The position numbers were made by a program, and so were the translations under genes. This document shows positions 36,213 to 44,200 of a stretch of 64,000 nt of DNA, in pieces. The notes beneath the pieces are model-generated. The model saw nothing but the letters and a program-made list of their open reading frames with translations. It was not told the origin of the DNA and ran no database searches. The stretch lies in contig UCIV01000018.1 of the NCBI GenBank assembly GCA_900472575.1, forward strand, positions 248,001 through 312,000, given 5' to 3'. Numbering within the stretch: position 1 is the stretch's first letter; each line of letters opens with the position of its first letter. This stretch comes from Hyphomicrobiales bacterium (lineage in GTDB: Bacteria > Pseudomonadota > Alphaproteobacteria > Rhizobiales > Rhizobiaceae).

Positions 36213-37202
36213 TTAACTCATCACGTGGTTCGAGCGCTTATGCCAGTCCCAGGCTGATTTGATAATGTCGTTGAGCGTATATTGCGGCTCCCAGCCCAGG
36301 ACTTCGCGCGCCTTGTCGTTATTGGCTACGAGCGAGGTGGAATCGCCCTCGCGACGGCCGACATACTCCACCGGGAACGGCTTGCCGGAAACGTCCGAAA
36401 TTGCCGCAAGCAGCTCTTTCACTGTCGTGCCGGTGCCGGTGCCCAGGTTGAGCTCAACCATGTCGCCACCAGCCAGCAGATAGTCGACGGCGCGCACATG
36501 CGCATCGGCAAGGTCGAGAACATGGATATAGTCGCGCACACAGGTGCCATCGCGCGTGTCGTAATCGTCGCCGAACACCTTGAAGCCCTGACGACGGCCG
36601 AGGGCGGCTTCGATGGCGAGCGGGATCGCATGGGTTTCCGGCGTATGCCACTCACCGATCCGGCCCTCGAAATCAGCGCCTGCGGCATTGAAATATCGCA
36701 GCATGACCGATTTCAGGTCCATATACTGGCCGTAGTCCTTCAATGCCTGTTCGATAATGTACTTCGTGCGGCCATAGGGATTGATCGGCGCCTGGCCATG
36801 GCTCTCGTCCATCGGCACCTGAACCGGCAGACCATAGGTCGCGCAGGTGGAGGAGAAGACGAAGGCCTTCACACCGGCCTGAATAGCAGCCGACATCAGC
36901 GTCAGCGCGCCGACCACGTTGTTGTCGTAGAAACCGACCGGGTTCTTGACCGATTCCCCTACTTCGATGAGAGCCGCGAAATGCAGAACCGCTTCGGGCT
37001 TGTGTTTTGCAAACACTTCATCCAGTCGCGCATGGTCACGGATATCGCCCTGTTCGAGCTCGCCCCAGCGGACGAATTCCGCGTGTCCATTCGAGAGATT
37101 GTCGAAAACGACGGGCTCGTAACCTCTTTCAGCCAGTACCAGACACGTATGGGAGCCGATATAACCGGCACCGCCCACCACAAGCACTTTCTTCTTCGAC
37201 AT
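36213..37202 (-). CDS. galE: UDP-glucose 4-epimerase
   Basis: 329 residues. Rossmann GGAGYIGSH near residue 8, catalytic YxxxK as YGRTK near residue 145, and SSTCATYG match GalE. It interconverts UDP-glucose and UDP-galactose for polysaccharide. ATG 37202 is preferred because GAGGAC sits six bases before it; the adjacent ATG 37205 is too close to the site. First gene of the galE-gloA-ung unit. Confidence 0.95.
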   Translation of the reverse strand: MSKKKVLVVGGAGYIGSHTCLVLAERGYEPVVFDNLSNGHAEFVRWGELEQGDIRDHARLDEVFAKHKPEAVLHFAALIEVGESVKNPVGFYDNNVVGALTLMSAAIQAGVKAFVFSSTCATYGLPVQVPMDESHGQAPINPYGRTKYIIEQALKDYGQYMDLKSVMLRYFNAAGADFEGRIGEWHTPETHAIPLAIEAALGRRQGFKVFGDDYDTRDGTCVRDYIHVLDLADAHVRAVDYLLAGGDMVELNLGTGTGTTVKELLAAISDVSGKPFPVEYVGRREGDSTSLVANNDKAREVLGWEPQYTLNDIIKSAWDWHKRSNHVMS

Positions 37203-37390
37203 CATGTCCTCAAAGGTTGTTGAAGCCGGCGGCAATATAGCTCCCCGGGATCAAATGGGAAGGGCGCATGCTGCACATGCACAGCAGCTAAAAATTGCGG
37301 TGCGATCTTGTCGGGCCGAGTTGACTCTTTACATGAGGACGCGGCAAGCAAACTTGTCTATCCTGTTCAGGTTTTCGCCATAGGCCTTTC

Positions 37391-37747
37391 ATGCGTTACA
37401 TCTTTCTCTGTCTCGGCTGGTTCTTTGTGGCACTTGGCGTGGTCGGTGCATTTCTGCCCGTTTTGCCGACGACGCCTTTTCTGCTGCTGGCCGTCGCCTG
37501 TTTCGCGCGCTCCTCGCCGAAGCTTGAGGCCTGGCTGATGAACCACAACACATTCGGCCCGCCGCTGAAAAACTGGCGTGAGCGCGGCGCGATTTCACGG
37601 CGCGCGAAAATCACGGCGATCTCGCTCATGGCTCTGAGTTATGCCGGTTTTTGGTTTGGCTCCCACCCTTCGGCATGGCTGGCCATACTCGTCGCAGCCC
37701 TCATGATCGGCCCCGCGATTTTTATGATCACAAGGCCGAGCGCCTAA
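37391..37747 (+). CDS. DUF454 (YbaN-family) membrane protein
   Basis: 118 residues. The N-terminal FLCLGWFFVALGVVGAFLPVLPTTPFLLLAVACFARSS is the DUF454 hallmark, with the motif LPTTPF. Two further helices follow near residues 75-110. Inner-membrane, function unknown. It converges on hmuV, stops only 2 bases apart. Confidence 0.9.
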   Translation: MRYIFLCLGWFFVALGVVGAFLPVLPTTPFLLLAVACFARSSPKLEAWLMNHNTFGPPLKNWRERGAISRRAKITAISLMALSYAGFWFGSHPSAWLAILVAALMIGPAIFMITRPSA

Positions 37748-37749
37748 AA

Positions 37750-38532
37750 TCACCGGTTCCGCGACTGCGGCAAAACATAGGGAATATGCGCCGCAGGCAC
37801 GCGACCGACCGCACCCGCAATGCCATAGACCGAAGCAATGATGTCGTCGCTCACCGTCTCATGGCAGGCACCTTCCGCGACCACCCGGCCGTGATGCAGC
37901 ACCACCAGATGATCGGCAAATTCCGCCGCTAGATTGAGATCGTGCAGGATGGCGAGCACCATGCCGCCGGCTGACGCAAAATCCCGAGCAGTCTCGAGCA
38001 CCGAAATCTGATGGCCGAGATCGAGGCTTGCAGTCGGTTCATCTAGGAAAAGCGCCCGCGGCACGCCATCGACGACGGCCTGCGGCACCTGTGCGAGCGC
38101 GCGGGCAAACTGCACCCGCTGTTGCTCGCCGCCCGACATTGACGGATAAGGACGGCTCTCGAAGCCTCTCAGCCCCACGCGCGACAGGGCCTTGCGCGCT
38201 TCTTCGCTGGGGTTGAGCGCGCCATGCGCCACAGCGCCCATGCGGGCAATCTCCAGTGCCGTGAACGGGAAAGCAAGCTGCGTCGCCTGCGGCAGCACTG
38301 CACGGCGTCTGGCAAGATCGGCCGGCTGGCAGAGATCGACGCTCGTCCCATAGTACGAGACAAGACCGCTATCCGGCTGCATCTCGCCCGACAATACCTT
38401 CATTAACGTCGATTTGCCGGCTCCGTTCGGGCCGATGACGACGGTAAACTGGCCGGGCTTCAGCTCGATCGAGATGTCGTCGATCAGCTTGCGACCTGAA
38501 CGGCTGGCGGTGACCTTATCGGCAATGATCAT
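37750..38532 (-). CDS. hmuV: Heme ABC transporter ATP-binding protein
   Basis: 260 residues. Walker A GPNGAGKST near residue 35, ABC signature MSGGEQQRVQFARAL, Walker B ALFLDEPTASLD. Powers HmuU. The ATG overlaps the hmuU stop as ATGA, so translation is coupled. Confidence 0.94.
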   Translation of the reverse strand: MIIADKVTASRSGRKLIDDISIELKPGQFTVVIGPNGAGKSTLMKVLSGEMQPDSGLVSYYGTSVDLCQPADLARRRAVLPQATQLAFPFTALEIARMGAVAHGALNPSEEARKALSRVGLRGFESRPYPSMSGGEQQRVQFARALAQVPQAVVDGVPRALFLDEPTASLDLGHQISVLETARDFASAGGMVLAILHDLNLAAEFADHLVVLHHGRVVAEGACHETVSDDIIASVYGIAGAVGRVPAAHIPYVLPQSRNR

Positions 38533-39614
38533 GGCAGATCCCGCGCGCCGATACCATTCTTGCCGATCAGCAGGAACAGGAAGACAGGTGCGCCGAACAG
38601 TGCGGTAATGACACCGATCGGCAGTTCAGCAGGTGCTGCGACGGTGCGCGCAACACTGTCCGCGATCAGGAGCAAGGCTCCTCCACCCAATGCTGATCCC
38701 GGCAAAAGGAAACGATGGGACGGCCCCATCGCAAGCCTGAGCAGATGCGGCACAACGATGCCCACAAAACCGATAGATCCGGCGACCGCCACGGTAGAGC
38801 CACAGGCCGCCGCCACGGCGACGATGACAATCTTCTTCAACCGCTGAACCGGAATACCCATGTGAAAGGCCGCCGCATCGCCGAGAATCAACGCATCGAG
38901 ACCTTTGGCGACGAAAGGAATGATCCCCATGACGAAAACGATGAAAGGCAGGATCGAGAGCACGCGGCCATAGGTGGCGCCACCCAGAGAGCCAAGACTC
39001 CAGAAGGTAATATCGCGCAGCTGCCGGTCATCTGCCATGACGATCAGAAGCCCCATGAAAGCCCCTGCAAGTGCACCGATCGCAATACCACAGAGAATAA
39101 GTGCGGTGGTCGATGTACGTCCGTCCCGCGTGGCGATCGCATAAAGAGCCCACGTGACCAGCAGTCCGCCGAAAAATGCCATCAGTGGCAGAAACTGATT
39201 GCCAAGCACCATGGCGATAGGTGCGAGCACGCCCCCCCCGAGCACGATGGCACAGACGGCGGCAAGTCCCGCTCCCGACGTTACCCCGACAATGCCGGGA
39301 TCGGCGAGCGGATTTCGAAACAGGCCCTGCATCATCGCGCCAGAGACGGCGAGCCCCGCACCAATCAGCAGCCCGAGCGCCGTGCGCGGCAGGCGCACCG
39401 CTTCGAGGATCACCCGTTCCTGTATCGTCAGGCTGTCGCCATTGCCGGTGAGATAGGAGAAAAGATCCCGCAACCCCACACCCGTTGGCCCGACATGCAG
39501 CGAGAGCAGGCAGGAAAAGACGAGCAGGACAGCCAGCAGAAAGAGCACCAGCACGCCCTGAGACGTCCGGTCTCCCTCACCCGTCCGGCGAAAGGGCATG
39601 GCGAGTGCCTTCAT
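38529..39614 (-). CDS. hmuU: Heme ABC transporter permease
   Basis: 361 residues, FecCD/BtuC family with about nine to ten helices. LPRTALGLLIGAGLAVSGAMMQGLFRNPLADPGIVGVTSGA, split here across the conserved stretch, is the family core near residue 75. It moves heme from HmuT into the cytoplasm. Start overlaps the hmuT stop as TGATG. Confidence 0.93.
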   Translation of the reverse strand: MKALAMPFRRTGEGDRTSQGVLVLFLLAVLLVFSCLLSLHVGPTGVGLRDLFSYLTGNGDSLTIQERVILEAVRLPRTALGLLIGAGLAVSGAMMQGLFRNPLADPGIVGVTSGAGLAAVCAIVLGGGVLAPIAMVLGNQFLPLMAFFGGLLVTWALYAIATRDGRTSTTALILCGIAIGALAGAFMGLLIVMADDRQLRDITFWSLGSLGGATYGRVLSILPFIVFVMGIIPFVAKGLDALILGDAAAFHMGIPVQRLKKIVIVAVAAACGSTVAVAGSIGFVGIVVPHLLRLAMGPSHRFLLPGSALGGGALLLIADSVARTVAAPAELPIGVITALFGAPVFLFLLIGKNGIGARDLP

Positions 39615-40498
39615 CAGTTGATTGCACCCGGATAGATTTTGGCTGCCAGTGCCCGCGCAGCTTCCGGTGTGCGAGGACCGAAGCCCAGCAGCAGCAAACC
39701 ATCCATCGAAACCAGCGCCTTGTTTGCCGCAGCCGGCGTCGTCTGCATCGAGGGAAGAGCGAACATCTGTTCAGGCGTAATCGAATGATCGCCACGCGAC
39801 ATCGACAGAATTACATCCGGTGCTGCAGCAATCACCGCCTCATCGGAAAGCGGCTTGTAGCCGTTGATCGTCGGCGCGGCATTGACGCCGCCTGCCATCT
39901 CGATGATCGCACCCGCTTCGGTATCAGCACCGCCAGCCATCAGGCGGCCATTCGAAATAGACAGAACGAAGAGAACCTTCTTCTTGCCGCCGCTGATCTT
40001 GGTCACATCGGCTGCAACCGCCTTCAAGCCATCCTCGGTTTTCTTCGCCAGCGCCTCCGCCTTGTCGGACAATCCGACGGCCGCACCAACATCACGGATC
40101 TTCTGACCGATCTTGTCCGCCTTCGGCGGTGTCGGGATCACGACCATCGGCACCTCGCTGGCCTTCAGGATCTCCAGCACCGGCGGCGGGCCGGAGCCTT
40201 CTTCCATCAGGATCAGGTCTGGTTTCTGCCCCAGAATACCTTCCGCCGAAAGCTGGCGCATATAGCCCACATCCGGCTTGGAATTGGCGTCAGCCGGATA
40301 AAAGCTGGTCGAGTCGCGCGCCACGATACGGTCCTGGGCACCGAGGTCATAAAGGATTTCGGTGATCGTTCCGCCGACCGAGACGATGCGTTTTGCTTCG
40401 GGATTACCCTTGTCGGCAGCAAGAACGCCGCCCGCACTTATCGTCGATCCCAGCAGAATGATTGCAAGAAGACGCCCGATTTTGGAACAGGAAACCAT
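39614..40498 (-). CDS. hmuT: Heme-binding periplasmic protein
   Basis: 294 residues. A signal peptide (IGRLLAIILLGSTISAGGVL, cleavage near AAD) is followed by a TroA/BtuF-like cluster-A binding fold: RIVSVGGTITEILYDLGAQDRIV and the conserved DSTSFYPADANSKPDVGYMRQL. It hands heme to HmuUV. ATG 40498 was chosen because it starts directly before the signal; a longer frame lacks sense. The first gene of hmuTUV. Confidence 0.92.
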   Translation of the reverse strand: MVSCSKIGRLLAIILLGSTISAGGVLAADKGNPEAKRIVSVGGTITEILYDLGAQDRIVARDSTSFYPADANSKPDVGYMRQLSAEGILGQKPDLILMEEGSGPPPVLEILKASEVPMVVIPTPPKADKIGQKIRDVGAAVGLSDKAEALAKKTEDGLKAVAADVTKISGGKKKVLFVLSISNGRLMAGGADTEAGAIIEMAGGVNAAPTINGYKPLSDEAVIAAAPDVILSMSRGDHSITPEQMFALPSMQTTPAAANKALVSMDGLLLLGFGPRTPEAARALAAKIYPGAIN

Positions 40499-40559
40499 TG
40501 TGATCCACCCCTTGGCGTTGCCGCACATCTGATGAAAGCAGGATTAGGCAGCGCTGCAA

Positions 40560-40590
40560 ATTTTAATAACTTGAGTTGACTACGCAAGTT
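40560..40590 (-). promoter_or_regulatory. Putative hmuT promoter overlapped by an inverted repeat
   Basis: On the minus strand TTGCGT (complement of 40582-40587) and TAAAAT (complement of 40560-40565) are 16 bases apart, like -35/-10 elements. The repeat AACTTG (40568-40573) and CAAGTT (40585-40590), 11 bases apart, overlies them, and TTGACT at 40576-40581 may be a -35 for the opposite gene. It is a candidate operator for an iron or heme regulator (RirA, Irr or HmuP), which one is unknown. Confidence 0.5.
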
Positions 40591-40662
40591 TTTTTGGCTT
40601 TTCAAGGGGAGGGCCGGCAGATATCTTGACTGGCAAATGAAACTTAAGTGAGGGAAGTTTTC

Positions 40663-41010
40663 ATGTATATCGCAATGAACCGTTTTCGCGTCGTTCCGGG
40701 CTTCGAAGAAGCATTTGAAGCGATCTGGCGTGACCGTCAGGGCCGCCTTGCGGAACTGCCAGGTTATATCGAATTCCACATGCTGAAAGGCCCCAAGGCC
40801 GAAGACCATTCGCTTTACGCGTCCCACACGGTCTGGGAAACATTCGAGCATTTCAAGGCCTGGACGACTTCCGAACAATTCCGCGCAGCCCATGCCAATG
40901 CCGGCAACAACCGCAGCAAGGTGGAATATCTCTCCGGCCCGCATTTCGAGGGTTTCGAAGTCATCATCCACGAAGACAAGAACGGCGTACGCGCCGCCGA
41001 CGCGGCCTGA
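40663..41010 (+). CDS. hmuQ: Heme-degrading monooxygenase HmuQ (IsdG family)
   Basis: 115 residues, ABM fold. N-terminal MYIAMNRFRVVPGFEEAFEAIW, with ASHTVWETFEHFKAWTTSEQF in the middle, matches HmuQ/IsdG-type heme monooxygenases, which open the heme ring to free iron. ATG 40663 has GAGGGAA six bases upstream; GTG 40648 is less likely. Divergent from hmuT and upstream of hutX, so heme uptake and use share one control region. Confidence 0.88.
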   Translation: MYIAMNRFRVVPGFEEAFEAIWRDRQGRLAELPGYIEFHMLKGPKAEDHSLYASHTVWETFEHFKAWTTSEQFRAAHANAGNNRSKVEYLSGPHFEGFEVIIHEDKNGVRAADAA

Positions 41011-41019
41011 GGATCATCG

Positions 41020-41538
41020 ATGAACGCCGTATCCGAAATCACAGCTGACCGTCGTCAACGGGCTCTGGCTGCACTCGCCGAAAAGCCCGACGGCATCGTC
41101 GAGTCGATCGCTGCCGCTGCAGACGTTACCCCCGCCGAGATTCTTGAAATTCTGCCCGAGGGTTCGGCCGTCATTGCGCCGAAAGAGAGCTTTCTCGACA
41201 TCTGGAACGAGCTGACCACCTGGGGCATCGTCCTCTTCCTCGTCCACACCGAGGATGTTGTGGCCGAAATCGATGGCGAATTGCCGGTCGGTTCGGAAGG
41301 CCATGGCTGGTTCAACATTCATGGTGACAGCCCGATCGGCGGTCACATCAAGAAGGACAACTGCGCCTCGATCACCTTTGTCGATCGCGCCTTCCACGGC
41401 CGGCGCTCCTGTTCCATTTGGTTCATGAATGCCAAGGGCGCACCAATGTTCAAGGTCTTCGTCAAGCGCGACGAGGCACGCGAACTGCTCCCCGAACAGC
41501 TGGCAAAATTCGACGCATTACGCGCCAGCTACGCCTGA
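41020..41538 (+). CDS. hutX: Cytosolic heme-carrier protein HutX
   Basis: 172 residues. Matches HutX/HuvX: an N-terminal helical part and a beta domain with GHGWFNIHGDSPIGGHIKKDNCASITFVDRAFHGRRSCSIWF, split here only by position. Binds heme and hands it to a heme-degrading enzyme, here HmuQ next door. ATG follows GAGGA. Terminator at 41552-41583. Confidence 0.9.
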   Translation: MNAVSEITADRRQRALAALAEKPDGIVESIAAAADVTPAEILEILPEGSAVIAPKESFLDIWNELTTWGIVLFLVHTEDVVAEIDGELPVGSEGHGWFNIHGDSPIGGHIKKDNCASITFVDRAFHGRRSCSIWFMNAKGAPMFKVFVKRDEARELLPEQLAKFDALRASYA

Positions 41539-41551
41539 TCGACAAAAAGAA

Positions 41552-41583
41552 AAAGGCGGGTGCCTGCTGAAGCACCCGCCTTT
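41552..41583 (+). terminator. Rho-independent terminator of hmuQ-hutX
   Basis: AAAGGCGGGTGC (41552-41563) pairs with GCACCCGCCTTT (41572-41583). It starts 14 bases after the hutX stop. The T run is short (three bases). Confidence 0.8.
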
Positions 41584-41618
41584 CCGGGAAGTCCGGGTTC
41601 GGACCGGAAATATGCAAT

Positions 41619-41807
41619 TCAGCGATGCGCGACGTGTTCGGGTTTGCTCTTATGCTTGGTCGAAGCAAACTCCTCCAGCTGCTTCTCGCTCATCGATTTT
41701 TCCATTTCTTTCGAAGCGCCCTTGAGATCGCTTTTCTTTGCATCGCCGCGCTTGGCCGCAAGGGCTGCCCCCGCTGCCTTCTGCTGTGCCTTCGATTTCG
41801 CCGGCAT
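41619..41807 (-). CDS. DUF3008-family small basic protein
   Basis: 62 residues, Lys/Ala-rich: MPAKSKAQQKAAGAALAAKR near the start and SMSEKQLEEFASTKHKSKPEHV near the end, matching DUF3008. Function unknown; the ATG has AGGAG upstream. It is divergent from the next small acidic gene. Confidence 0.85.
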   Translation of the reverse strand: MPAKSKAQQKAAGAALAAKRGDAKKSDLKGASKEMEKSMSEKQLEEFASTKHKSKPEHVAHR

Positions 41808-41960
41808 GTTTCTCCTCCTTAGAGATCATCTCCATTTCCAACACGCCGACTGCGATTTTCGTTCCAATCGACAAGCGCGGAACCTCTGCATTCGCCAAGG
41901 GTTTCTCAGACAGCCTGCGGCACACCTGTAGTTGGCACACTCAACGGGAAGGTAACGACC

Positions 41961-42182
41961 ATGAACACTGCAAATCCGAATAAGCCTATTGCAACGGACA
42001 TCGAACGCGAGCAGCTCGACACCACCAATCCCGAAGCGCTGAAAGAGGCTGCACGCCTCGGCAACAGGGACGCCTACCTTGTCGAAACGGATCTGGAGGA
42101 TGCGGATCAACGCGAAGACGGCGACCAGCCAGATGGTCGCCCAAGCCCCATGGCAAATGCCGACAACCCTGAGGCCGACTGA
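41961..42182 (+). CDS. Small acidic hydrophilic protein
   Basis: 73 residues rich in Asp, Glu, Asn and Pro, without hydrophobic core: NPKxP-type repeats are absent and the chain looks disordered. GGAAGG lies eight bases before the ATG. I do not recognise it. It may be a stress hydrophilin like those beside DUF3008 genes. Confidence 0.6.
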   Translation: MNTANPNKPIATDIEREQLDTTNPEALKEAARLGNRDAYLVETDLEDADQREDGDQPDGRPSPMANADNPEAD

Positions 42183-42249
42183 AGAGCGAAACGGAACCTC
42201 CGTCGCTTCTCGGGTGTTGCTAGTCACCTGGGAGAATTGGAGACACGCC

Positions 42250-43152
42250 ATGGACGCCGACACGATACCGACGAAAAAGCCGGAGCCGACGACCGAAAAC
42301 AATATGACGGCAAGTGAACGCGAGCGCGGCAGCCATCCCCTGCATCTGATGCAGGGGATGGAGGTAAAAGCCGCGCCCACGCTTGCTGACCCGGACGCCG
42401 AATCCTTTGTTTCTGAAGCGCTGGAGGATCTGGTCGCCTGCCACATACCATTCCTTCTGGCGGGAACATTTGCGATCAGCGCCTATACCGGCATCACCCG
42501 CCCCACCAAGGACCTGGATATCTTTTGCAAGGCCGGCGACTACGCCCGCATCCTCGCCCATTTCAAGGAAAAGGGTTACGAGATCGAGGTGGAGGACGAC
42601 CGGTGGCTCGGCAAGATCAAGAAGGGCCGGCATTTCTGCGATGTCATCTTCGCCGCTTCCAACGGCACGATGCCGATCAGCGACAGTTGGTTCGAAAACG
42701 CCCGCCAGATCGAGATGAACGGCCACAAGGTGCGCATCATCGCACCGACCGAACTGATCTGGTCGAAATGTTTCGTGCAGCTTCGCCATCGTTACGACGG
42801 CGGCGACGTGGTCCACATGATCCTGCGCGCTCATGACCAGATCGATTGGGAAAAGCTGCTCAACTACATGGAAGTGCATTGGGAGGTTCTGCTCATCCAC
42901 CTCCTCAACTTCCGCTGGATCTACCCGACCGAGCGCGACAAGGTACCGGATTGGCTGCTCGATGAACTGCTCGACCGCTTGAAGGCCCAGCGCGAACTGC
43001 CCCTGCCGCAGATGAAGATTTGCCGCGGTCGCATGTTCAGCCGCGTCGATTTCGAGATCGACGTTAAGGAATGGGGTTTTGCCGATGTCGGTGGCGAAGG
43101 TGATCTGCGCGAAGGCGTTGACGAGGAAACCAGAAAAGGAGGCCCGGCATGA
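42250..43152 (+). CDS. Nucleotidyltransferase-fold protein
   Basis: 300 residues. FLLAGTFAISAYTGITRPTKDLDIFC (residues about 73-98) has the polymerase-beta NTase layout: a small-residue loop, then D-x-D (KDLDIF), and a third acidic residue in FCDVIFA. The first about 55 residues are extended and polar. It may transfer a nucleotide to a protein, RNA or small molecule. GGAG lies eight bases before ATG 42250. It overlaps the phosphoesterase gene as ATGA, so the two are translationally coupled. Confidence 0.85.
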   Translation: MDADTIPTKKPEPTTENNMTASERERGSHPLHLMQGMEVKAAPTLADPDAESFVSEALEDLVACHIPFLLAGTFAISAYTGITRPTKDLDIFCKAGDYARILAHFKEKGYEIEVEDDRWLGKIKKGRHFCDVIFAASNGTMPISDSWFENARQIEMNGHKVRIIAPTELIWSKCFVQLRHRYDGGDVVHMILRAHDQIDWEKLLNYMEVHWEVLLIHLLNFRWIYPTERDKVPDWLLDELLDRLKAQRELPLPQMKICRGRMFSRVDFEIDVKEWGFADVGGEGDLREGVDEETRKGGPA

Positions 43153-43907
43153 GCAAGGCGCCCGATAACCATGACACCACCGCCCGGAAAAAGGCCGACG
43201 TCAAGCAGCGTGTCGCGGCAATGGGAGATCTTCATGTCAAGGAACATGGCTCTCCTTCATACAAGGAGCTTTTTGCGGAAATTTCGCAGGAGGCCGACAT
43301 TCTCGTGCTGACCGGTGATCTGACCGATCTCGGCAAGCCGAAAGAGGCGGAGTTGCTTGCGGCTGACCTTCGCTCCTGCTCCATTCCGATGGTCGCCGTT
43401 TTGGGCAATCACGATTATGAATGCGGCCATGTGGATGAGGTGAAAGCCATCATCAAGGATGCCGGCGTGCATCTTCTCGAAGGCTCAGCGATCGAGATCA
43501 ACGGCGTCGGTTTCGCCGGTGTCAAAGGCTTTGCCGGCGGTTTCGGCCGTTACATGCTCGGCTCCTTCGGCGAACCGGCGATCAAGGCGATGGTGGCAGA
43601 AAGCGTCGAGGAAACGATGCGGCTGGAAAACGCGCTGCGCCAGGTGAAGTCCGAACGTGCCTTGGTGGTGCTGCATTATGCGCCCATCCAGCAGACAGTC
43701 GAAGGCGAGCCGCCTGAAATCTTCCCCTTCCTCGGCTCTTCCCGCCTAGCCGAGACAATCGATCGCTTCCCGGTAACAGCCGTCGTTCACGGCCACGCCC
43801 ATCGTGGCACCTACGAGGGCAAAACTCCCGGCGGTGCGCCGGTCTATAACGTCGCCTCCCACATAGAGAAGCCAACCGGTAAGGCGTATGCGCTGCTCGA
43901 GTTGTGA
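43149..43907 (+). CDS. Calcineurin-like metallophosphoesterase
   Basis: 252 residues. All five family motifs are visible: MGDLHVKEHG, LVLTGDLTDLG, AVLGNHDYE, VVLHYAP and VVHGHAHRG, giving a two-metal site. Substrate unknown; nucleic acids, nucleotides and phosphoproteins are all possible. Coupled (4-base overlap) to the nucleotidyltransferase gene, which suggests one adds and the other removes a nucleotide or phosphate group. Confidence 0.92.
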   Translation: MSKAPDNHDTTARKKADVKQRVAAMGDLHVKEHGSPSYKELFAEISQEADILVLTGDLTDLGKPKEAELLAADLRSCSIPMVAVLGNHDYECGHVDEVKAIIKDAGVHLLEGSAIEINGVGFAGVKGFAGGFGRYMLGSFGEPAIKAMVAESVEETMRLENALRQVKSERALVVLHYAPIQQTVEGEPPEIFPFLGSSRLAETIDRFPVTAVVHGHAHRGTYEGKTPGGAPVYNVASHIEKPTGKAYALLEL

Positions 43908-43964
43908 ATGATTGATGCCGCACCCGCGATCCGGATCGGCGGCAGCCTCTCATCCGCCTGCCGG

Positions 43965-44076
43965 CACCCTCTCCCCGTTATGACGGGGAGAAGGGCAAAG
44001 CTGCAACTCTCCGTCCCTCGCCAACACCGAGTGTGGCACGTTCCCTCTCCCCGCATGCGGGAGAGGGTTAGGGTGA
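43965..44076. repeat. Mosaic palindromic intergenic repeat (RIME-like)
   Basis: Two palindromes, CTCTCCCCGT/ACGGGGAGAA (43968-43992) and CCCTCTCCCCGCATGCGGG plus AGAGGG (44043-44067), flank a variable 48-base stretch and end GTTAGGGTGAG. This composition is typical of the widespread rhizobial RIME-like intergenic elements. It lies in the 293-base gap before treZ, which holds no gene. Confidence 0.75.
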
Positions 44077-44200
44077 GTGGCAGCCGCCGCCTGTAATCTC
44101 CAGACTACACCGAAAATCGCGCGCCCCTCACCCCATCCATGGAACTGTAAGCCTCTTCACCCGTTTGCCGGTCTCGTTCACCAGCGAAGGGCCGGATCGT

